Source: an uncultured Woeseia sp. (lineage in GTDB: Bacteria; Pseudomonadota; Gammaproteobacteria; Steroidobacterales; Woeseiaceae). From it: a stretch of DNA of 12,948 nucleotides. Shown piece after piece: positions 1 through 6,122 of the stretch (its first letter is position 1; every line of letters begins with the position of its first letter). The notes under the pieces were generated by a model, which was not told the DNA's origin, did not search any database, and saw nothing but the letters and a program-made list of their open reading frames with translations. A program made the position numbers and the translations under genes. The DNA is taken from assembly GCA_937925605.1 (NCBI GenBank), contig CALALV010000074.1, positions 1 to 12,948 of the forward strand. Direction: 5' to 3'.

Positions 1-549
1 GTCGTGCCGATGGCCGGCGTGCGTTACCGGCTGGTCGACGAACTCAGCCGCCTGACCCAGGGCCTCGTCAACAACCGGCTGGTCACGCGCGGCAGCAGCT
101 CCGCGCTGCAGCCGTCCGGCAGTGCGCGCAGGCTGCACTATTCGACCTGGGTTTTTCCGGCCAGCGACTTCGGCGTCGTCGCGCGAGCCTACCGCGACTT
201 CTGCGTGAGTACTCACGAGTCGAGCGGTTTCCGTTGCGACATGCCCGCGATGGGATTTCGCCTGAGCCGCGACACGTCGGCGCTGCTCTCGCCGCTGTTC
301 GACGAACCGATGATGGCGCTGCGCGCCGTGTCGACCCAGCAGCACGGCTGGGAGGACTTCGCGATGGACTTCGCCGCGTTCGCGGAACACTGGGGCGGGC
401 AGCCGTTGTTCAACCAGTCGCGCTGCCTGACTCCGGACCACGCCCAGGACACGCTCGGCGCGCGGCTGCAGTTTTTTCGCAAGATCCGGCGCCGGATCGA
501 TCCGCACGACCGCATGCTGAGCCCGTTCCTGGCCCAGTTCTTCCTGTAG
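1..549 (+). CDS. FAD-linked oxidase, C-terminal part (5' end outside window)
   Basis: The reading frame is open from the first base and ends at TAG 547-549, so 182 C-terminal residues are visible and the start lies upstream. The end of the protein carries an EHWGG segment followed by RRRIDPHDRMLSPFLAQFF. That matches the usual C-terminus of aldonolactone oxidase/VAO-type flavoenzymes, which have an HWG stretch and then a DP-x-x-R-x-x-x-P element near the end. In that family this half forms the substrate-binding cap and the closing part of the FAD domain, while the FAD-binding N-terminal half would lie upstream. The substrate cannot be told from this piece. No signal peptide or membrane segment is visible. 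The gene is separated from the efflux operon by 147 bp that contain hairpins and a promoter, so it is probably a separate transcription unit. The family call is moderately sure; the exact enzyme is unknown. Confidence 0.62.
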   Translation, partial: VVPMAGVRYRLVDELSRLTQGLVNNRLVTRGSSSALQPSGSARRLHYSTWVFPASDFGVVARAYRDFCVSTHESSGFRCDMPAMGFRLSRDTSALLSPLFDEPMMALRAVSTQQHGWEDFAMDFAAFAEHWGGQPLFNQSRCLTPDHAQDTLGARLQFFRKIRRRIDPHDRMLSPFLAQFFL

Positions 550-567
550 AGCCTGCCCTCCCCGCCA

Positions 568-597
568 CCCGCCGCCCGGCGGGAATGCATCCATTCC
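568..597. repeat. Two overlapping small inverted repeats after the oxidase gene
   Basis: Arms CCCGCCG (568-574) and CGGCGGG (577-583) flank a 2-nt centre. Arms GGAATG (582-587) and CATTCC (592-597) flank a 4-nt loop. They begin about 20 nt after the oxidase stop. No T-run follows either of them, so they are not standard intrinsic terminators. They may protect the 3' end of the transcript, help Rho-dependent ending, or have no function. Confidence 0.4.
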
Positions 598-603
598 GGC
601 CTG

Positions 604-626
604 CCGCGCATCTCAGAGATGCGCGG
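604..626. repeat. Perfect 23-bp dyad (11-bp arms, 1-bp centre)
   Basis: Arm CCGCGCATCTC (604-614) and its exact complement GAGATGCGCGG (616-626) flank a single A. As RNA it would fold into a stem of about 9-10 bp. The only T-run (649-654) is 22 nt beyond the stem, which is too far for an intrinsic terminator. The exact symmetry and the position 11 bp upstream of the proposed -35 element also fit a binding site for a dimeric regulator of the efflux operon. The symmetry is seen directly; the role is open. Confidence 0.5.
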
Positions 627-637
627 TCGCGTGCCCG

Positions 638-665
638 TTGCGTTGCCGTTTTTTAGTGTTATACT
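638..665 (+). promoter_or_regulatory. Predicted sigma-70 promoter of the efflux operon
   Basis: The -10 hexamer TATACT (660-665) matches TATAAT at five of six positions. The best-placed -35 is TTGCGT (638-643) with a 16-bp spacer; it matches mainly in the TTG. Transcription would begin near 672, giving a leader of about 25 nt before the ATG at 697. A ribosome-binding site AGAGG (687-691) stands 5 nt before that ATG. The local AT-rich stretch 649-676 stands out strongly from the GC-rich surroundings. The -10 is convincing; the -35 is weaker. Confidence 0.6.
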
Positions 666-674
666 CCACTAAAA
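651..674. promoter_or_regulatory. Likely operator: 24-bp inverted repeat over the -10 box
   Basis: Arms TTTTAGTG (651-658) and CACTAAAA (667-674) are perfect reverse complements around an 8-bp spacer (659-666), and the spacer contains the -10 hexamer. A dimeric repressor bound here would cover the promoter and transcription start. RND operons are commonly controlled by TetR or MarR family repressors with sites of this size and placement. No regulator gene lies in the window, so which protein binds is inference. As a hairpin followed by no T-run it does not look like a terminator. Confidence 0.6.
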
Positions 675-696
675 CACCAGTAGACCAGAGGCAGCC

Positions 697-1758
697 ATGC
701 GCCGCTTGCTCCCCCTCCCGATAATGACTCTCGCCGCCGCCCTCGCGGGCTGCGGCGTCGGCGAAGCCCGGACCGCGGTGGCCGAGCCGGAACCCGCGCC
801 CCTGCCGGTCGTCGCGGTCGACGTCGCCGTGACCGACCTGTACGCGAGCTACCACGCGACCTCCACGCTGGCCGCCGATGGCGAGGCCGGTGTCCGTACG
901 CGGGTCGCGGGCGAGGTCGTGGAGATCCTGGTCGAGGAAGGCGACCCCGTGGTCCAGGGCCAGTTGCTTGCGCGTCTCGACGGCGAGCGCCTGCGGCTCG
1001 AAATGCTGGCCGCGCAGGCGCGGCTGGCCGAGCGGCGCAACGAGTACCAGCGCCAGCTGACGCTGGCCGAACGCGGGCTGATCAGCCGCGCCGCGTTCGA
1101 CAGCCTGCAGTACGAGGTGGATGCCCTGTCCGCCGCCTGGGAAATCGCGCGCCTCGACCACGCGTACACGGAGATCCGCGCACCGATTACCGGTGTCGTC
1201 TCGGCCCGCGAAATCAGCGTCGGCGAGCATCTCGAGGCCCGCCGGCTCGCTTTCCGCATCAGCGACACGTCGCGGCTGGTCGCCGAACTGCACGTACCGC
1301 AGACCGAACTTCACCGTATCCGGGCGGGTCAGAGCGTAGTGGCGCGGGTGGATGCGGCCGGGCCGGCCGCGGTGGAGGCGACGGTCGCCAGGCTGAGTCC
1401 GACCATCGACACCGATACCGGCACCTTCCGGGTCACGAGCTATATCGACAACCGCGAAGGGCGCTTTGCGCCGGGCATGCTGGCCCGCATCGACGTCCGC
1501 TACGAGAAATACGAAAAGGCGCTTGCGCTGCCGGCAGGCGCTATCATCGAGGAGGACGGCGAGCACGTCGTCTACCTCGTTCGCGATGGCCGCGCCGAGC
1601 GCCGCACTGTCGACCTGGGCGCACGTGACCGCGGCCTGGTGCAGGTAACGCGCGGGGTCGCCGCCGGGGACAGGGTCATCCGCGACACCGGCGGCGTGCG
1701 CGACGGTACGCGGGTCCGGGCGCAGGACGCAGGCGCCGGACCGGCGGCGCGGACCTGA
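697..1758 (+). CDS. RND efflux periplasmic adaptor (membrane fusion protein), lipoprotein, first copy
   Basis: This 353-residue protein bridges an RND pump and an outer-membrane channel in the periplasm. The N-terminus is a lipoprotein signal: a basic start, a hydrophobic stretch and a lipobox L-A-G-C with Cys19 as the predicted lipid anchor. Gly at +2 favours outer-leaflet inner-membrane or default sorting. Two lipoyl half-motifs (around 57-100 and 158-180, the second with IRAPITGVVS) enclose an alpha-hairpin. Its tip keeps R119-x3-L123-x6-S130, the motif adaptors of the AcrA type use to contact TolC-like channels. A beta-barrel and a membrane-proximal domain follow. ATG 697 is chosen because of the AGAGG site and the signal peptide. 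The gene is first in the operon, 24 bp before a paralogous adaptor. Drug versus other substrate cannot be told from the adaptor. Confidence 0.93.
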   Translation: MRRLLPLPIMTLAAALAGCGVGEARTAVAEPEPAPLPVVAVDVAVTDLYASYHATSTLAADGEAGVRTRVAGEVVEILVEEGDPVVQGQLLARLDGERLRLEMLAAQARLAERRNEYQRQLTLAERGLISRAAFDSLQYEVDALSAAWEIARLDHAYTEIRAPITGVVSAREISVGEHLEARRLAFRISDTSRLVAELHVPQTELHRIRAGQSVVARVDAAGPAAVEATVARLSPTIDTDTGTFRVTSYIDNREGRFAPGMLARIDVRYEKYEKALALPAGAIIEEDGEHVVYLVRDGRAERRTVDLGARDRGLVQVTRGVAAGDRVIRDTGGVRDGTRVRAQDAGAGPAART

Positions 1759-1782
1759 CGAATCACAAGGGAGCCTTACAGC

Positions 1783-2886
1783 ATGACAGCCATCCGGGGG
1801 GCGGCCGCGCTGGCCGCCGCGTGCCTGCTCGCCGCCTGCGGCAAGCCGGGCGAGCAAGCAGAAAAGCCCGAGCAGGAACAGGACGAAGCGGCGCCAATCC
1901 CGGTCGAAGTGGCGGCGCCCGTGCGCGGCGACATCTACTCGACCTACGCGGGCACGGCGCCGATCGAGGCCTTCGCCGAAGCGACGGTCGTCGCCAAAGT
2001 GCAGGGCGAGATCCGCGCGCTGCACGCCGAGGAAGGCGACCGGGTGCAGGCGGGCCAGGTACTCGCGACGCTCGACGGCGACCGGCTGCGGCTCGAACTC
2101 GCACAGTCCGAGGCCAACCTGCAGAAACTGCGACGCGACTTCGAGCGCAACCAGGACCTGCGCGAGAAAGGGCTGCTGAGCGCCGGCGACTTCGACAAGA
2201 TCCAGTACGAAATGGAAGCGCTGGAGGCGTCCTACAACCTCGCGAAACTCGAGCTCGACTACACCCGGATCCGCGCGCCGATCGACGGCGTCGTGTCGGA
2301 GCGCATGGTCAAGGTCGGCAACACGATCGACGTGAATTCGCCGGTGTTCCGTGTCACCAGCCTGGATCCGCTGGTGTCTTACCTGCACGTGCCCGAACGC
2401 GAATATCGACGCGTCGCGAACGGCATGCCGGCGTTTCTCGAGGTCGATGCGCTGGCCGGGCAGCGTTTCCAGGGTGTCATTGCGCGCGTGAGCCCCGTCG
2501 TCGATCCGGAGACCGGCACTTTCAAGGTCACGATCGAGGTCGACGATGCCAGCGACCGACTGAAGCCAGGCATGTTCGCCCGTATCGCTGTCGTCTCGGA
2601 CATGCACGCGGACGCGCTGCAGGTCCCGCGGGCCGCCATCGTCGACGACGGTGGCGCCGACAGCGTCTTCGTCGTCGAGGAGGCCGTGGCCCGCCGTCGC
2701 GGCGTCACGACCGGCTTCGTCGCGAACGGCTTCGTCGAGATCACCGAGGGACTCGGCGGCGACGAGCAGGTCGTCGTCGTCGGCCAGACCGGCCTGCGCG
2801 ACGGCACGCGCGTCGAGGTGATCAACGGCGCCGATGGCGACGCGGTCGCCGCGACGCCGGTCGACGCCGGCGAAGACGAAGGCTGA
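1783..2886 (+). CDS. RND efflux periplasmic adaptor, lipoprotein, second copy
   Basis: A 367-residue paralogue of the preceding adaptor with the same domain order. The lipobox is L-A-A-C with Cys19, followed by an acidic and glutamine-rich linker of about 18 residues that the first adaptor lacks. The hairpin tip again reads R122-x3-L126-x6-S133, and the second lipoyl half contains IRAPIDGVVS. Blocks shared with the first copy include the QYE segment after the hairpin tip, the HVP start of the beta-barrel, DTGTF versus ETGTF, and PGM-ARI. This indicates an old tandem duplication, since the sequences are clearly diverged between the blocks. A strong site AAGGGAG (1767-1773) precedes the ATG. 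Two adaptors serving one pump is known from TriAB in Pseudomonas, where both are needed; the same is a reasonable guess here. Confidence 0.93.
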   Translation: MTAIRGAAALAAACLLAACGKPGEQAEKPEQEQDEAAPIPVEVAAPVRGDIYSTYAGTAPIEAFAEATVVAKVQGEIRALHAEEGDRVQAGQVLATLDGDRLRLELAQSEANLQKLRRDFERNQDLREKGLLSAGDFDKIQYEMEALEASYNLAKLELDYTRIRAPIDGVVSERMVKVGNTIDVNSPVFRVTSLDPLVSYLHVPEREYRRVANGMPAFLEVDALAGQRFQGVIARVSPVVDPETGTFKVTIEVDDASDRLKPGMFARIAVVSDMHADALQVPRAAIVDDGGADSVFVVEEAVARRRGVTTGFVANGFVEITEGLGGDEQVVVVGQTGLRDGTRVEVINGADGDAVAATPVDAGEDEG

Positions 2887-2899
2887 CGGGGCCGACGGT

Positions 2900-5800
2900 A
2901 TGCGTCGATTTATAGAAATCGCCACCCGGCGGCGGGTCACCGTGACGATGTTCACGGTCGCGATCGCGCTGTTCGGACTGGTCTCGCTGTCGCGCCTGAA
3001 CGTCAACCTGCTGCCGGACATCGCCTACCCGACGATCACGGTGCGCACCGAGCTGACCGGCGCCGCCCCGGTCGAGATCGAGAACCTGCTGACGAAGCCG
3101 GTCGAGGAAGCGGTCGGCGTGATCCGCAACGTCCGCCAGGTGCGGTCCGTTTCCCGCTCGGGCCAGTCGGACGTGACGCTGGAGTTCGTCTGGGGCACGG
3201 ACATGAACATCGCGGGCGTCGACGTCCGCGAGAAGATCGACATACTCGAGCTGCCGCTCGAGGCCGGCCGCCCGCTGCTGCTGCGTTTCGATCCCTCCTC
3301 CGAGCCGATCATGCGCCTCGGCCTGCTCAGGAACGAGGGCGTGGCAGCGCCGGCCGGGGGCGACGAGGAAACGCTGAAAGCGCTGCGACGACTGGCCGAG
3401 GATCGCATCAAGAACGACCTCGAGGCCGTCGAGGGCACGGCCGCGGTCAAGGTCAGCGGCGGCCTGGAGGACGAGATCCAGGTACGGGTCGACCAGCGCA
3501 AGCTGTCGCAACTGAACATCAGCATTGCCGACATCGCCGCGCGTCTTCGCGCCGAGAACGTCAATCTGTCGGGCGGGCGGCTCGAGGAAGGCACGCAGCG
3601 CTTCCTGGTGCGCACGATCAACGAATTCCAGACGGTCGACGAATTCGCGGATGCGATCATCGCGACGGTGGACGGCACGCCCGTGTACCTGCGCGACGTA
3701 GCGACCGTGAATCGCGGCTACAAGGAACGCGAGGCCATCACGCGCATCGACGGACGCGAGTCGGTCGAACTCGCCGTCTACAAGGAAGGCGACGCGAACA
3801 CGGTGCAGGTAGCGCGCCGCATTGCCGCACGCCTCGAATCGCTGCGCGAGACGCTGCCGGACGACCTCGAGCTCAAGCTGGTTTACGACCAGTCGGGTTT
3901 CATATCGAACGCGATCGACCAGGTAACCTCCGCGGCGCTGTGGGGCGGCGTGCTCGCAATCATCGTGCTGTACGGTTTCCTGCGCGACGCGCGCGCGACG
4001 GCCATCATCGCGGTGGCCATCCCCGTCTCGGTGATCGGCACCTTCCTGCTGATGTACGGTAACGGCGTGTCGCTGAACATCATGTCGCTCGGCGGCATCG
4101 CGCTCGCCGTCGGCATGCTGGTCGACAACGCGATCGTCGTCCTCGAGAACGTGGTGCGCAAGCGCGAGCAGGGCCAGGCGCTCGAGGAAGCGGCACAGAC
4201 CGGCACCACCGAGGTCGCCGGCGCCGTGGTCGCGTCCACGCTGACCACGGTCGCCGTGTTTTTCCCGATGGTGTTCGTCAGCGGCATCGCGGGCCAGCTG
4301 TTCCGCGACCAGGCGCTGACCGTGACCTTCGCGCTGCTGTTCTCTCTGCTGGTCGCGCTGACGTTGATCCCGATGCTTGCCGCGCTCTCGCCATCGCGCC
4401 GCTATGCCGGCGACGACGACGACGCACCGCCGACGGGCTTCACCCGCGGCGTCGCGCTCGTGCTGCGCGGCGGCGGCTTCGTCGCGCGGCTGATCGGCTA
4501 CGTCGGCCGCGGCCTGCTGTGGCTGCCGGCCTACCTGCTGGAACGCCTCCATCGCGCCTGCGCGCGCGCCTACGGCCCGACGCTCGACTGGTCCCTGCGC
4601 CACCGCGCCGCGGTGCTGTTGATCGCGTTCGGTATGTTCGCCGGCACGCTGGCCCTGATCCCGCGGCTCGGAACCGAACTGATCCCGCAGCTGTCGCAGG
4701 GCGAGTTCAACCTGCAACTGCGCCTCGCCCCGGGCACCCCGCTCGCCGAGACCGATCGCGCGGTGCGCGCCGCCCAGGTCGCGGCCGCGCAGCTCGACGC
4801 GGTGGCGACGACCTACTCGGTCGCCGGCACCGGCAACCGGCTGGACGCGAACCCGGTCGACGCCGGCGAACACACCGGCACGCTCGCCGTCACGCTCGAG
4901 CCCGGCGCCGATCGCGCCGCCGAGGAGCAGGTCATGGCCGAACTGCGGCGCGCGGTGTCGCGTCTCCCCGGCACGCAGTTCGAGTTCAGTCGACCGGCGC
5001 TGGTGAGTTTCGCGAGCCCGCTGCAGATCGAGATCGCGGGATTCGATCTGGACCAGCTCGAAGACACCAGCCAGCGCGTAGTGGCCGCGTTGTCCTCCTC
5101 GCCGCGCTACACGGACGTTCGCACGACCTTCGAACAGGGCAACCCGGAAGTGCAGATCGAGTTCGACCAGGAGCGCGCGGCGCGCCTGGGACTCGCCGTG
5201 CGCGACATCGCCGACCTGGTGGTGGCGAACGTCCGGGGGGAGCTCGCGACCCGCTATACCTGGCGCGACAAGAAGATCGACGTGCTGGTACGCAGCGTCG
5301 ACAACGACGACGCCAGCGTCGAGGAGATCCGCAAGCTGATCGTCAACCCCGCATCGCCGCGGCCGGTCACGCTCGACGCGGTGGCCGACGTCCGCATCGC
5401 ACTGGGCCCGGCCGAGATTCGCCGCGCCGGGCAGGAGCGCGTCGCGATCGTCAGCGCGAACCTGGCCTACGGCGACCTGGGCACGGCGGTCGCCGAGGCC
5501 GAGCGCCTGCTGCTGGCGGTCCCGATGCCGCCCGGCATCGTCGCCGCTGTCGCCGGGCAGAACGAGGAAATGCAGGAGTCGTTCCGCTCGATGCAGTTCG
5601 CCTTACTGCTCGCGGTGTTCCTCGTGTACCTCGTCATGGCCTCGCAGTTCGAGTCGCTGGTACACCCGTTCGTCATCCTGTTCACGATTCCGCTGGCGCT
5701 GGTCGGCGCCATCCTCGCGCTGTTCCTGACCGGCACTACGATCAACGTGGTCGCGTTCATCGGCCTGATCATGCTCGCCGGTATCGTCGTCAACAACGCC

Positions 5801-6118
5801 ATCGTACTGGTGGACCTGATCAACCAGCTGCGCGCACAGGGCAGCGAGCGCTTCGACGCGATCCGCGAGGCCGGCCGGGCGCGGCTGCGGCCGATCCTGA
5901 TGACGACGCTGACGACCGCGCTCGGCCTGCTGCCGATGGCGCTCGGCTTCGGCGAAGGCGCCGAGATCCGCGCGCCGATGGCGATCACCGTGATCGGTGG
6001 CCTGCTGACCTCGACCGTGCTGACGCTGGTCGTCATACCGGTCGTCTATTCGCTGCTCGACCGCAAGCGCTGGCCGGCCGCGGCCGGTGAGCCGGCGGCG
6101 GCCGTAGGCCGGGGCTGA
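2900..6118 (+). CDS. RND transporter permease, HAE-1-like, first permease of the operon
   Basis: This 1072-residue inner-membrane proton-driven exporter has the full RND plan. TM1 is at about 13-31, followed by periplasmic loop 1, TM2-6 (about 345-500), a cytoplasmic linker with a run of four Asp (505-508), TM7 (near 572-590), periplasmic loop 2, and TM8-12 (about 901-1055). TM4 carries GMLVDNAIVVLEN, with Asp409 matching AcrB Asp407 and Asn410 in the place of Asp408. TM10 carries GIVVNNAIVLVD, with Asn965 where AcrB has the relay Lys940. The motifs are unlike metal-type CzcA/CusA pumps. The open frame extends up to 2834, but that start would overlap the adaptor gene by 53 bp. The ATG at 2900 fits the usual RND N-terminus (MRRFIEIATRRR) and follows GGGG (2888-2891). 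The substrate is unknown; drugs, detergents or lipids are typical. Confidence 0.93.
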   Translation: MRRFIEIATRRRVTVTMFTVAIALFGLVSLSRLNVNLLPDIAYPTITVRTELTGAAPVEIENLLTKPVEEAVGVIRNVRQVRSVSRSGQSDVTLEFVWGTDMNIAGVDVREKIDILELPLEAGRPLLLRFDPSSEPIMRLGLLRNEGVAAPAGGDEETLKALRRLAEDRIKNDLEAVEGTAAVKVSGGLEDEIQVRVDQRKLSQLNISIADIAARLRAENVNLSGGRLEEGTQRFLVRTINEFQTVDEFADAIIATVDGTPVYLRDVATVNRGYKEREAITRIDGRESVELAVYKEGDANTVQVARRIAARLESLRETLPDDLELKLVYDQSGFISNAIDQVTSAALWGGVLAIIVLYGFLRDARATAIIAVAIPVSVIGTFLLMYGNGVSLNIMSLGGIALAVGMLVDNAIVVLENVVRKREQGQALEEAAQTGTTEVAGAVVASTLTTVAVFFPMVFVSGIAGQLFRDQALTVTFALLFSLLVALTLIPMLAALSPSRRYAGDDDDAPPTGFTRGVALVLRGGGFVARLIGYVGRGLLWLPAYLLERLHRACARAYGPTLDWSLRHRAAVLLIAFGMFAGTLALIPRLGTELIPQLSQGEFNLQLRLAPGTPLAETDRAVRAAQVAAAQLDAVATTYSVAGTGNRLDANPVDAGEHTGTLAVTLEPGADRAAEEQVMAELRRAVSRLPGTQFEFSRPALVSFASPLQIEIAGFDLDQLEDTSQRVVAALSSSPRYTDVRTTFEQGNPEVQIEFDQERAARLGLAVRDIADLVVANVRGELATRYTWRDKKIDVLVRSVDNDDASVEEIRKLIVNPASPRPVTLDAVADVRIALGPAEIRRAGQERVAIVSANLAYGDLGTAVAEAERLLLAVPMPPGIVAAVAGQNEEMQESFRSMQFALLLAVFLVYLVMASQFESLVHPFVILFTIPLALVGAILALFLTGTTINVVAFIGLIMLAGIVVNNAIVLVDLINQLRAQGSERFDAIREAGRARLRPILMTTLTTALGLLPMALGFGEGAEIRAPMAITVIGGLLTSTVLTLVVIPVVYSLLDRKRWPAAAGEPAAAVGRG

Positions 6119-6122
6119 GGCC

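Noticed and set aside
604..654. Intrinsic terminator made of the 23-bp dyad and the T-run
   Set aside because: The T-run begins 22 nt after the stem, too far for RNA-polymerase release by the usual hairpin/U-tract mechanism.
2834..2899. Earlier in-frame start for the first RND permease
   Set aside because: It would add 22 polar, basic residues before the conserved RND N-terminus and overlap the adaptor gene by 53 bp. The ATG at 2900 has its own ribosome-binding site.
613..3021. Open frame of 802 codons on the minus strand opposite the two adaptors and the start of the first permease
   Set aside because: It mirrors the codon periodicity of the plus-strand genes in GC-rich DNA, its product is rich in Arg, Asp and Val without a recognisable domain, and it would cover the operon promoter. 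The plus-strand proteins are clearly real.
2822..4873. Open frame of 683 codons on the minus strand opposite the first RND gene
   Set aside because: The product is Arg/His/Asp-rich low-complexity sequence without motifs, as expected from the complement of a GC-rich membrane-protein gene.
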